This document shows, one piece after another, positions 1 to 8,704 of a stretch of 12,311 nucleotides of DNA. Below the pieces are notes generated by a model. It saw nothing but the letters and a program-made list of their open reading frames with translations, did no database searches and was not told the origin of the DNA. Source of the stretch: a candidate division SR1 bacterium (GTDB lineage Bacteria > Patescibacteriota > Gracilibacteria > Absconditabacterales > Absconditicoccaceae). Where the stretch lies: positions 1-12,311 of the forward strand of contig BNUE01000033.1 in assembly GCA_025997135.1 (NCBI GenBank), read 5' to 3'. Position numbers and translations under genes: made by a program. How positions within the stretch are numbered: the first letter of the stretch is position 1; every line of letters starts with the position of its first letter.

Positions 1-2018
1 TTTACAGTATCTCCTGCCCCATTTGTATTTCATGTGTTGGTAGTATTATCAGTGTTGTTTGTATTTGATATATCTCCTGTTCCGTTTGTATTTCATGTAT
101 TTGTAGTATCACCTGTTCCACTACTGATATTACTGTTATCCCCTGTATTATTTGTACTACTTTGTGCTATGCTGAGTAAGACTCCATCGCTGACTTTGGT
201 GATCACAGTTGGCATACTTTTCCCATCAAAGGTTCCAGTATAAGATACATAAATTTCACTTCATACCTGATAAAAATTAGCATATTGTGCAGCACCAATA
301 GCAGTTTGTTGAGCTTCAATGTAAGGGTCAAGGTTCGCTCCGTATACTATATTGATTGGTACACTGCCAGCTGGAGTAAATCATTCTGCTCCTACCTTTA
401 TCATAGATCAGATCTGTTTGATTGAAATTGTTTGATCAATAGTTCATGTGATAGAATTAGCGTTTTGCATAGGGATAATTGTATTATCTGGATATTGTTT
501 TGCTCTAATATAAAGTGAGCCTCCACTGGAAGAGAAAGTGATGATTTGCATAATACTATTAGCATAATCCGTTATGGTAAAATACAGTCCATCAGGTTGT
601 AGAGTAACAGTCAGTGTTTTATTATTGTTGTAATATCCTCCACTAGTTACAAAAGTCGGATCACCCACATAGGAAATGCTGTAATTTCACGTATTTCCTG
701 TAGTATCTCCTGTTCCATTAGGGATATTCCCTGTTCAAGTCTGATCTCCAGTTGTTGTCGCAGAATTATTGTCTCCTGTATTAGTTGAGCTACCTGTATT
801 CGTCGAAGCATCTCCTGCTCCATTAGGGATATTTCCTGTTCAAGCCTGATCTCCAGTTGTTGTCCCAGAAGTATTGCCTCAGGTGTTGGTTGAATTATCT
901 GTATTAGTTGAGCTATCTGTATTGTTTGAAGTATCTCCTGTATTGTTTGCAGACCCAGTTGACGTGCTGGTATCATCAATAATCCAAGTAACTGTCCCTA
1001 CTATCTGTGTTCTTACTAGATTCCACGCTCCTTGTGCTTGAGAAAAATCAAATAATCGACTTCCATTTTGTGTCCATGTGTGGCTTACATTACCTATAGA
1101 AATCTGACTTCTCTGAGAATCTGACCCTCCGACTAAAACTACCGTCCCTACTACATTTCCTGTCGTTGGAGTCGTTACATCATAGACTATATAGGCACAA
1201 ACTCCTTGATTATACATTCGACTGGTACTTACTTTTGAATTATTGAACTTCTGTTTTGGGTCCATACAGTTTCCTCGTAAATCAGTACTAAAACTTTGAG
1301 AACTCTGATTGTCAAAGAGATTTGCAGGTAACTGATAAAAATTATTTCTATCTAATTCTACATAGGTTAGATTTACTTGATCCTTAAAAGTATTTGCATC
1401 TAAAGTAGTTAAATTATTCGCTTCTAAATGCAAATTTCCTAAGGTAGTCAATCCTTTGAACGCATTTGCAGAAATTGTGGAAACCTGATTCCAACTGATA
1501 TTCAGTTCAGAAAGCTGAGTTAATCCCCAGAGATCTCAGTCATCAATGCTGGTAATCTGGTTATTGTCCATTTCTAGTCCAGAAAGCTTCGTCATCTTTG
1601 TAAAAGCTCCAATTGCTAGTTGAGAAATCTGATTATAGCTTAGACTGAGACTTCCTTGTAAATTACTTGCATTTCCCCCCCAGAAGCTTGTGAGTCCTGC
1701 TCTCGTAAGTCCAGAAATGCTTGTTAAGATATCGGGATTCGTGATACTAACTGTGTAATTTCCTCATGTTATATAGGTACACGTAAAAGAAGTTGCAGTG
1801 TTGTCAAGTATGCCGCCTCCACAATCTACGCTTAGCTTGGCATTATTTGTAGTGCTGAAATTTATGGTTTTTGTACTATTGCTACTTACTGTTCGTGTCC
1901 AGCTCATTGCAGGGTTAAGTGTTAGAGTATCCGCTTTTGTAGTGGAAAACGAGATTACTGAGATTTGAACGATAAAAGCTATCGCTACCAATGAAATAAA
2001 ATGTTTTTTCATAATCAT
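1..2018 (-). CDS. Secreted leucine-rich-repeat surface protein with T/G/N/D-rich linkers (3' end outside window)
   Basis: About 672 residues are visible, read with UGA as Gly; the C-terminus lies beyond the left edge. A lipid-free signal peptide (Lys-Lys, then a hydrophobic core to about residue 25, then TTKA) predicts export. Residues about 95-245 hold leucine-rich repeats of the LxxLxLxxNxL type, for example LSLSYNQI, LEMDNNQI, LNISWNQV and LHLEANNL, closed by a Cys-containing cap (RGNC...GVC). Two low-complexity linkers rich in Thr, Gly, Asn and Asp follow, at about residues 350-445 and from about 618 to the edge. They flank a domain at about 445-610 that I do not recognise. In-frame UGA codons lie in the linkers and in the folded parts, such as DDGDLWGL. 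The likely role is adhesion or ligand binding at the cell surface, inferred from the LRR architecture. The start at 2018 (MIMKK) or the second Met at 2012 are equally possible. A TTGCAT-N17-TATAAA promoter lies just upstream. Confidence 0.8.
9..109 (-). repeat. Linker-coding direct repeat, 63-base period
   Basis: Two similar 38-base units start at 9 and 72. Their offset of 63 bases (21 codons) keeps the reading frame. They code for T/G/N/D-rich linker of the LRR protein, roughly TNTGNTNGTGD, and each unit contains an in-frame UGA read as Gly. This is coding tandem duplication, not CRISPR: the units are adjacent, diverged and in frame. Confidence 0.65.
706..915 (-). repeat. Linker-coding direct repeat, 105-base period
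   Basis: Two copies of about 105 bases (35 codons) start at 706 and 811. Each codes for a version of TTTGDQ(T/A)GTGNIPNG followed by Asn/Thr/Ser-rich sequence. The Gly after DQ(T/A) is UGA in both copies, while the neighbouring Gly codons are GGA. Only third positions and a few residues differ between the copies, pointing to in-frame duplication inside the gene. Confidence 0.7.
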
Positions 2019-2048
2019 AAAATATAGAAATAAAATAATTTACTTCAA

Positions 2049-2077
2049 TTTATACTTAATATCTTGACATAATGCAA
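2049..2077 (-). promoter_or_regulatory. Promoter of the LRR protein gene
   Basis: On the minus strand TTGCAT (2072-2077) and TATAAA (2049-2054) are separated by 17 bases, a good sigma-70-type match. The expected transcript start near 2042 leaves a leader of about 25 bases before the Met codon at 2018. It lies between the typA stop and the LRR gene, so the LRR gene probably has its own transcript. Confidence 0.55.
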
Positions 2078-2101
2078 ATTTTGGAGGACTTTTTTCTTAA
2101 A

Positions 2102-3925
2102 TTAGTGAAAAATCTGTGCCTGACTGGGTGAGAGATTCTCTTTTCCTGAGTTTTTTCTCGCAGCTTCTGTGAGGTATTTTTTCCTTATTCTAACTGATTT
2201 TGGAGTAATTTCTACCAGTTCATCTAGTCCAATGTATCCTAGTGCGTCTTCTAGGCTCAGATGTACGATGGGGTCTAGTCTCATCACGACATCATTTCAG
2301 CTATTTCTAACGTTGTTCATTTGTTTGTTTATTGTCAAATTTACAGTCATATCATTTGTGCCTTTCAAATATTCTCACACGATCATTCATTCATAGATTG
2401 GCTGAGCTGGATCTACGAAAATCGGTCATCTCTCCTGGAGTTTAAAGATTCCGTAGTTCATCGCTTGACCTGTAGCTGAACTTATCATGGATCAGACTTC
2501 TCTTTTCTTTATTTCACCTTTGAACTGTTCATAATGAGAAAAGGCTGAATACATAATTCATTCTCCCTTGGTCATTAGGATAAACTCCCCACGAAAGCCC
2601 AGTAGTCATCTAGTCGGAATATCAAATTCAATAGTCGTCAGACCGTTCACTGAATTCATATTTTTCATCATTCATTTTCTGTTTGAAATAGTCTCAATCA
2701 CAGTGCCAGAGAGTGCATCATCTACGCTCACGACTAGATTTTCGATAGGCTCGTGTTTTTTCCCGTCAATTTCCTTGAAAATCACCTGTGGAGCTCCGAC
2801 CTGCAGTTCTCGTCCTTCTCTCCTGATATTTTCTATCAATACTCATAAATGCAGTTCTCACCTTCCAGATACAATAAATCTACCATCATCGAAATCAATT
2901 TTCAATCCCACATTAGTTTCCAACTCTTTTTCTAATCTTTCTTGCATATTTCTGGTGGTCATATATTTTCATTCTTTGCCTGCGAAAGGGGAGTCATTGA
3001 CTAGGAATTCCATCTTCAGAGTTGGTTCATCGATCGAAATAGTTGGTAGAGCTTCAAAATCGCCGACTCATACGGTCTCACCTACGAAAATGTCAGGTAT
3101 TCCAGAAATTGTGATAATATCACCTGGTATTGCCTCAGTTTGTTCGATCCTCTGAAGTCCCAGTGTTGTGAAAATTTTAGCGACTTTTCAGTTTCTAATT
3201 TTCCCATCATTATCGATAATACTTACCTGAGATCCTGCTTTCAGAGTTCATTCATACACACGTCCGATTCCAAGTCTGCCTAGAAAATTATCATAACCTA
3301 GATTTACAATCTGCATTCTAAACGGTTTATTTGGCTCATTTGGAGCTTGTGGTACTCGCTCGATGATTGCATTAAATAGTGGAGTCATATCCAGTTTTTC
3401 ATCATCTATATTTCTCATCGCAAATCCCTGTTTGGCACTGGCATATATCACTGGAAAATCAGTCTGCTCATCACTCGCTCAGAGTAGAATAAACAGATCA
3501 AAAAGCTGATTTATAACTTCATCTGGTCTAGCTGTTGGTTTGTCGATTTTATTGATCACGACAATAGGTTTTAAGCCTAGTTCTAGCGATTTTTTCAGTA
3601 CAAATTTGGTCTGTGGCATCGGTCATTCATAGGCATCTACCACGAGTAAAACACTGTCCACCATCCTCAAAACTCTCTCCACTTCACTTCCGAAATCGGC
3701 ATGTCCTGGGGTATCTACGATATTTATAGTGTTTCACTGCCATTTGATTGCAGTATTTTTCGCGTAAATGGTAATTCAGCGTTCTCTCTCCTGATCATTA
3801 CTATCCATGATGAGATCTTGTCATTCGAGGGCTTTGAGTGTGCCTGACTGCTGTAAAAGTTTGTCGACGAGGGTGGTTTTGCCGTGGTCTACGTGTGCGA
3901 TGATTGCGATATTTCTGATACTCAT
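2102..3925 (-). CDS. typA: Translational GTPase TypA/BipA
   Basis: A 607-residue protein, the normal TypA length, that aligns from end to end with remembered E. coli TypA. It is a ribosome-binding GTPase of the EF-G type involved in ribosome assembly and stress or low-temperature growth. The motifs are G1 AHVDHGKT (residues 10-17), G2 RGITI (49-53), G3 DTPGH (71-75), G4 NKID (125-128) and G5 YASAK; later come [19 protein letters not shown] and [10 protein letters not shown], and the C-terminus shows ELVEITP and IRKKYLT. By hand count about 19 of about 55 glycines are UGA, among them the Gly of RGIT, EGPMPQT, GKEGKY, SGRGELHL and TRGLLGF, all conserved in the family. The start at 3925 gives the expected [16 protein letters not shown]. 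The stop is TAA. No Shine-Dalgarno precedes it. A promoter holding a palindrome lies about 40 bases upstream. This gene is the best evidence for the genetic code. Confidence 0.98.
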
Positions 3926-3971
3926 TTTAAAATAGCTTTTTATATTAAAAATAATTTTTAAACAGAGTAAA

Positions 3972-3999
3972 AGTATAGGTATTTCCTAGGAAAATACAA
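3972..3999 (-). promoter_or_regulatory. typA promoter with a palindrome in the spacer
   Basis: On the minus strand TTGTAT (3994-3999) and TATACT (3972-3977) are 16 bases apart. The spacer contains the perfect 12-base palindrome TTTCCTAGGAAA (3982-3993); the dyad extends through GTAT/ATAC to 3979-3997 with one extra base. A dyad between -35 and -10 is a classic place for a repressor or activator site. No U-tract follows, so a terminator for the upstream lysozyme gene is less likely. The expected RNA start is near 3965, 40 bases before the start codon. Confidence 0.45.
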
Positions 4000-4038
4000 G
4001 AGTAGATAATTGCTGAAAAATTATAATTCAAAATATAT

Positions 4039-5037
4039 TTATCAAAATAACTTTTCTTGTACTTGTTTTGCTAATTTTTCTCTCCTGGGAGATGTCATAT
4101 TAGATGAAGTCATCCAGCCTGGAGATTCAAAATAATATGTAAATTTATTGGTTGCGGTCTGGATATCTTTGGCTTTTCTTACTTGGTTTAATGCTCATAT
4201 TCTGTTGGTTTTCATCTCTTTTATCATATAATTTATCTGGGTATCTAGATCAATTGGTGCTAAAACTTTCTCATCTTCTGCTGTTTTCCCTGCGAATTTA
4301 TACAAAGCCTTTCTCCTGACGTTCGTCCACTGACAGATACCGAAATCTCTAGATCATTTACGTTTAGCATCTGGGTTTAAGCTTGATTCTCATATTAGAG
4401 AGCCAATAATCCCAGATATTTGAAAATCTTTTAAATCAAGTTTGGCTTTTAACTTATCTGCTATTATTTTTGCATTTTTTCGCTTTTGCTCTGCAGTAAA
4501 TTCTTTCTTTTCAAATGTGTATGGTTTATCTACTTTTGCATTTTGTTTGATGTTTTGTTTGATGCGTTTAATATTAGTGTTTTTTACAATATTATTTTTT
4601 AGAATAGCGAGTTCTAATTTAGTTTGTTTCATAGTTCTTTCTCCAAATTTTCCATCGATTTCTTCTAATTTGTTTTCGTTTTGGACAATATCATCCATCC
4701 AGAGGTAGGTTTGAAGTACTTTGATAGTTTTCTTATCATTTTTTAGGATTTTAACCGCATCCTCTCGGGTATTTACATTCTTAATTTTATCCAAAATATT
4801 TTTAATTCCAAAAATTTCTGCAAAAGTTTCTTTGTTTGTAGGTGAGAAATGGGTATTTAGAAAGTGATTTTCTTTTTCTGAGTATTTCTCAGCTTTAATT
4901 CACTTTTTCATCTGGAAAATTATATCAGATTTCAGAGAATTTAAATCTTTACTTGTGTTGGAGCTATGATCTAAGGCTTCGTTGTGAATAGGATTGAGCT
5001 TTAATTGAGCTGTTTTCAGTTGTTCAGAAGTTCTCAT
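4039..5037 (-). CDS. Peptidoglycan-binding / phage-tail-lysozyme-like protein
   Basis: A 332-residue protein. Residues about 190-275 match the phage tail lysozyme pattern: GIIGSLIGESSLNPDA, then DFGICQWTNVRRKAL, then DLDTQINYMIKEM. E197 in IGESSLNP is the expected catalytic acid, and the Gly before it is UGA. Residues about 103-142 (VLQTYLWMDD...IDGKFGERT) resemble a PG_binding_1 domain with its DGxFGxxT motif. Residues 1-100 and 145-185 are charged, Lys-rich and mostly helical. The expected activity is cleavage of the glycan strands of peptidoglycan. There is no signal peptide or membrane segment, so it must leave by a dedicated route, act on lysis, or work from the cytoplasm. It starts 58 bases after the pilin-like gene, without a clear promoter between, so co-transcription is likely. 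The stop is TAA directly after a UGA-coded Gly. Confidence 0.75.
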
Positions 5038-5095
5038 TTGTATGATAAATAAAGGATAAATTAGATTTTTATTTCTTTTTTATTTTAATCTATTT

Positions 5096-5545
5096 TTAAG
5101 TCATGGCAATATACTGAATAAATCTGATAATACCTAGAGAGCAAGCCACTAAAACTAATCAAATAATTGAATTTATCATTCATTTTACAGCTTTGTCGTG
5201 TAGTCATTTATCTCATTTGCGACCTGCAATGATAAATAAGACTCCAGCTCGCAAAAAGGCAATCGTAACAATTGTTCCTATAAACATAGCAGCAGCTGTA
5301 ACTACATCCTGAATAAACATTAGAGTAGAGGCTCTATTGGTGCCTTTACTTTTATCTATTCATATAGCTTTTTGTATATCAAAGGAACAACCGATAGATT
5401 GTAGACAGTCTGTATTCATCGTTATTCATAGAGTGGAATCATTAGCTGGCTGTGTCGGTGCTGTATCCTGAGCAAAAGAAGTGAACGCTAAACCGTAAAC
5501 ACTTAAAAATAGTGATAAAATGCTGATTTTTAATATTTTTTTCAT
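5096..5545 (-). CDS. Type IV secretion pilin-like two-helix membrane protein
   Basis: A 149-residue protein with a signal peptide (MKKILKISILSLFLS, cleavage near AFTSFAQ at residue 25), a short exported segment with two cysteines (C47, C53), and two hydrophobic helices (about 80-107 and 122-147). A short polar loop, GRKGDKGLHDKA, joins them. The second helix starts KGMINSIIGLVLVACSLGIIRFI. This layout matches the T4SS pilin family (VirB2/TrbC-like, PF18895) that is common in CPR genomes. It would sit in the inner membrane as a pilus subunit or secretion component, but no other T4SS gene is in the window. Several glycines, including those in the loop and at the start of helix 2, are UGA. A lysozyme-like gene follows on the same strand, recalling the VirB1 hydrolase next to VirB2 in known systems. 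A consensus-like promoter lies upstream. Confidence 0.75.
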
Positions 5546-5567
5546 TTTAGGCTTTGTGTAAAAATAA

Positions 5568-5594
5568 AAACCTACATAATAAGTATATAGGTTT
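5568..5594 (-). terminator. Stem-loop after the sigma4/HARE gene, overlapping the pilin promoter
   Basis: On the minus strand AAACCTA and TAGGTTT form a 7-bp stem around a 13-base loop and are followed by TTATTTTTA. It lies 28 bases beyond the stop of the regulator gene, where an intrinsic terminator would be expected. The stem is AT-rich and weak. The -10 element of the pilin promoter lies in the 5' arm and loop, so the same dyad could instead be an operator. Confidence 0.4.
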
Positions 5595-5610
5595 CTATGG
5601 TTTATTGCAA
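5582..5610 (-). promoter_or_regulatory. Promoter of the pilin-lysozyme pair
   Basis: On the minus strand TTGCAA (5605-5610) and TATACT (5582-5587) are spaced by 17 bases. The expected start near 5575 gives a leader of about 30 bases before the pilin-like gene. The lysozyme-like gene has no clear promoter of its own and is probably read from here. Confidence 0.5.
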
Positions 5611-5621
5611 ATTTTTGGAGA

Positions 5622-6710
5622 TTATTTTTTGAGTTGATATGTTCATTTATCTACTCTTTCGAAGAGATCTTTGTATTTCTGGAGATTTAGCATTACAGTA
5701 TTTGGAGATACCATCTTTTCTTTTAGGACTTCTTTGCAGAGTTCTTTGATAGTCATAGAGCGATTGTTTCTCTGGAATATTTTTACCAAAATATCTTTTA
5801 CTAATCCTCATTCATATCATCGTTCTTTGAGTCCATATCTACCAAGTCATAGATTTACAAATAAATCATTATTTTTCACAAGTTCATTGTGAATCGTATT
5901 GATTTTGCAGTTTTTCTCTGGAAATCGATCCATAATCTTGGCTGGTAATTCCTGGAAATGAGTAGGTTTATTGAGTCTCTTCATGGTGTAGTAAATCTTT
6001 AGTTTCATAGTCTTGGGATTCACATCATGGAAACTGGTAAGTCCTATCTTGCCATCGAAAACTTTAACATCTTTGATGATCGAGAATAGATTGATGTAAA
6101 ATAAATCATTTCTGAGGTAAGATATGTCTTTGTACTCCTGAAACATCTGGTTCTTTAGAGTCGCTATGAATTCGTATATATCCTGAGATTCTCCTCTCTG
6201 AGTGAAATAATCTTTGGTCCAAATGGATATCTTGGTCAAAATATCTTCGTACAAAGGCTCAATATAAAATGCCTTTTCGATAAATTTATTTCTTTTTAGG
6301 TAAATTACGTCAAAATCCGAAATTAGAATTACTTTAAACTCAGTTTTTGTGAATTTAAATAAATTTCTATTGATAAGTTTTGCAGTGAGAGCGTCTTCTG
6401 ATAAAACTCCTCAGTGAGCTTCGAGAATTTTCTTGGTTTCATTGAGTACATTCATATATGTTTCATTTCAGACGATCAACCTCCTAAGTCTCATCAGAGC
6501 TTGGGTCTCTATTTGTCTGATCCTCTCTCTAGTGAGTCAGTATTCTACTCCGATTTTTTGTAAAGGAATGCCTTTTTCTCCACCAAGACCAAATTTGCGA
6601 ACTAAAACTAGTCTTTCTTTGGGTTTACAGTAGATTAACACATCCTTGAGGTTTGTGCTCTCGATATCTACTTTCAGCTTTTTGTCATCTAATTTTATAT
6701 TGAAGTTCAT
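5622..6710 (-). CDS. Sigma-70 region 4 protein with HARE-HTH domains
   Basis: A 362-residue, probably cytoplasmic protein. Residues about 21-78 are a clear sigma-70 region 4: KERLVLVRKFGLGGEKG, then LQKIGVEYGLTRERIRQIE, then ALMRLRRL; the last part is the helix that reads the -35 box in housekeeping sigma factors. Regions 1-3 are absent, so it cannot open a promoter as a sigma factor alone. Residues about 235-298 and 302-360 look like two HARE-HTH winged helices, the fold of RNA polymerase delta (RpoE): each has a helix pair, xPTHFQEL or RSMTIKEL, then a strand ending GRYGL or GTYQL. Residues 90-230 are unassigned. The Gly of EYGLTRERI is UGA, as are at least six others. The likely role is RNA polymerase binding or DNA-binding regulation of transcription. 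TTGACT-N16-TATTAT lies upstream. Confidence 0.75.
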
Positions 6711-6761
6711 GTCTAGGAAAAATATAGAAATAAAGTATGTTATTCGTATACTTATATCTCT

Positions 6762-6789
6762 ATAATATGAAAGTTAGTTTTAAAGTCAA
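6762..6789 (-). promoter_or_regulatory. Promoter of the sigma4/HARE-HTH gene
   Basis: On the minus strand TTGACT (6784-6789) and TATTAT (6762-6767) are spaced by 16 bases; an overlapping TATAGA offers a second -10. The expected leader is about 45 bases. The promoter lies on the gene side of the GC-rich island, so the island is not part of this transcript. Confidence 0.5.
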
Positions 6790-6834
6790 GTCTTTTTTAT
6801 ACTTTTTGGGTCTTTTTTTTAGTATTTGTTTGTA

Positions 6835-7093
6835 GTTTTGAAAAAAACTAAGACAACCACCCTCGGCAAGCTCGGGTGCTAAGCGGGGGCTCCGCCCCAG
6901 AACCCTCTTATTTTGCATTATTGTGGAAAAATTATCTTTTTCAAATGGGTGAAATTATTTTTGGCTGTTTTGAAAAAACTAAGGCAAGTATCCTTGGCAA
7001 GCTTCCCGTAGCTTTGTACGGGACGGGCTTCCATGATGCGTAGACAACCCCTCCGTCTCCGCAAAGCGGAGCCACCTCCCCTATCAGGGAGGG
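6835..7093. repeat. GC-rich hairpin and repeat island, no gene
   Basis: Most of the gene-free 6711-7271 interval is this island. It stands out by GC content from the AT-rich flanks. Two imperfect direct copies start with GTTTTGAAAAAA(A)CTAAG at 6835 and 6967, run about 40 bases and include a shared GGCAAGCT. Hairpins read as CACCC/GGGTG (6858-6878), GGGGC/GCCCC (6886-6898), CCCGTA/TACGGG (7005-7022), CTCCGC/GCGGAG (7057-7071) and CCTCCC/GGGAGG (7075-7092). Similar 'acaacccctccg ... cacctcccc' sequences occur, as I recall, as dispersed intergenic repeats in host-associated Bacillota and metagenomes. I see no open frame, tRNA or known RNA fold. It may be a mobile repeat, an RNA element or the 3' region of the M23 transcript. 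Confidence 0.6.
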
Positions 7094-7271
7094 AAAGTAG
7101 AATAATGTGGCATAATGTTAATTTTGTTCAGTGAAAATATAGATTTTTTATGTGTCGTTCAAAAAAGGAATGGAATACATAAGGTTCGAAAAGGGATAAG
7201 TTGGGTATTGTATTCGGAAAGGGACAAGCCCTTTTCCTACTGTGAATTCGTACAGCTTAGTTTGCTAGTTT
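7094..7271. other. Gene-free stretch downstream of the M23 gene, with one hairpin
   Basis: AT-rich sequence between the GC-rich island and the M23 stop. The only structure I see is AAAGGG/CCCTTT at 7218-7234 with a 5-base loop, extended by GG/CC across a bulged T. It lies about 40 bases after the M23 stop on the minus strand and could terminate or stabilise that transcript, although no U-tract follows. A plus-strand frame of about 60 codons (7115-7297) has no homology I recognise and overlaps the M23 gene, so I do not call it. Confidence 0.4.
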
Positions 7272-8630
7272 TTAAGATTCTAGAATATTTAGTGTAAATC
7301 CTGCTATTTTTACTGTTCATAAATTGATCATTATATAGGTACTACCTTTGATTTTGGGAGTCAATGTAATGGTAGCTGTTCAATGATTGACCAAAATAGT
7401 AGAGACAGGATTTAAACTGATATTTGTGTTGTTTGTGATGAAAAGAATAGGTTGGGTGAGGGTTCCATGAAATGGTTCTCATGTTTTTTTATTTGTGATA
7501 TTTAGAGTGATGGTGTAAGAATCTTGGAGATTTACTTGGTTGGAAAAGGTCTTTGTGATAGAAATATCTCGTTTATCTAAAAACTGTTTGCCTACAATAT
7601 CTAATTTAGAAAAATCTATAGAAAGCGGAATTTTATTATCATCAGCAGGTAAAACTGGATTAGTTGGAGTTTCTGGAGTTGTAGTTGTACCTGTAGTATT
7701 GTCAGGTTTATTTTCTGGTTTATTCTCAGGTTGTGGATTTGTATTTTGCGGAGTATTTAGAGAGGAAACTGGATAAACTGCATTTGCGTTTTCTAGCAGG
7801 AGAATCGGGTCTTTAGTGTATTGAAATAATTGTACACGGCATAGTCCTTTTGAGATAATTTCTGTGTGTCATTTGCTGATATCTGGACAGGCAGTGTAGG
7901 CGTATGCTGGCTTCCCATTTGCGTTTTTGTCGATTTCAAAATGTACGTGAAATCCTCCTAGTTCGCCGAATGTGTTTCCGCTATTTCAGACTTCTCAGAT
8001 TTTTTGTCCTTTTGTGATTTTATCTCAGGTTTTGACTATGTATTTGTCCATATGAGCATAGACTGCAAACAAAATTTCTCCTTTGTATTTAAATTTTATC
8101 TTTACTACATTTCCGTATGCTGAATTAGTTTCTGCTGCGTAAACTTCTCCGTCTGCTATGGCGTAGAGTGGAGTTCATTTAGCTGTGGCGATATCTACTG
8201 CATCATGAGCTCCTGCAGTCTGATCTCGTGGAGAACTGTAAGAACCAGCTCGAAGTGTGGTATAAATGTCAGTATAATTTGAGTCGTTCTGATATGTCGT
8301 GTAATCGGCTGAATGTATGAGTGGAAGTGCTATTTTACAGGATTCCGGCATTGAAGAGAAAGCCTGAGATCTGCACTCTAGAGTGGATATTTTGTAGAGA
8401 GGATAGACTAGAGATGTGTTATTTGGCAGAGACTCTCAGCCTCAGAGCATATAACTAGATGTCATGAAAATCATAGCTAAACATAGTTCTCCAATATGAA
8501 TCCATGTATTGGATAATTTATGTAATGCTTTATAGGCTTTTTCCACTCTTCTACCTCTGTGGTTATTGGTAATGATCTGATTTCCGAGGTGGGTGTGAAA
8601 TTTAGAATGTAGTTTACAATAGGGATTCAT
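7272..8630 (-). CDS. Membrane-anchored M23 (LytM-type) peptidase
   Basis: A 452-residue protein. A basic N-terminus of about 42 residues precedes one hydrophobic helix (about 44-62), so the rest is exported and tethered, or cleaved. Residues about 138-235 are a peptidase M23 domain with the zinc ligands H142 and D146 (GAHDAVDIA) and HVH (228-230); H193 (YAHMDKY) fits the further catalytic His. KGTPLYAIADGEV and TGDKITKGQKIGEVGNSGNT are typical of the family. A Pro/Asn/Thr linker (about 310-345) leads to a beta-rich C-terminal domain (about 350-450) resembling invasin-type Ig folds. Such enzymes cut peptidoglycan cross-links in growth, division or attack on other cells. The UGA-coded Gly in KGTPL, TGDK, KIGEVG and elsewhere sit at usual Gly positions. 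The start at 8630 is the first Met after an in-frame TAA. A perfect consensus promoter lies upstream. Confidence 0.9.
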
Positions 8631-8704
8631 CCGATATTACTAATTAAAAATTAAAGCACTATTCCTGTAAATAACGATAATTTTGCTCTGTTAGGATATA
8701 TCTA

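Noticed and set aside
706..960. CRISPR-like repeats
   Set aside because: The repeats are diverged, adjacent and in frame with a secreted protein; there are no uniform spacers.
2568..3155. Plus-strand open frame of 195 codons
   Set aside because: It lies antisense inside typA, whose full-length match is unambiguous; the antisense protein has no recognisable features.
2102..3925. UGA as tryptophan (code 4)
   Set aside because: In TypA, UGA falls on conserved glycines, and Trp is written as TGG in several genes.
5041..5095. Terminator between the pilin-like and lysozyme-like genes
   Set aside because: The only inverted repeat (TAGATT/AATCTA) is weak with a 19-base loop in A/T-rich sequence, so co-transcription is the simpler reading.
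6835..7093. tmRNA, RNase P RNA or tRNA in the GC-rich island
   Set aside because: I could not find the conserved cores or a cloverleaf of any of these; only local hairpins are visible.
7115..7297. Plus-strand open frame of 60 codons
   Set aside because: No homology or clear start context, and it overlaps the 3' end of the M23 gene.
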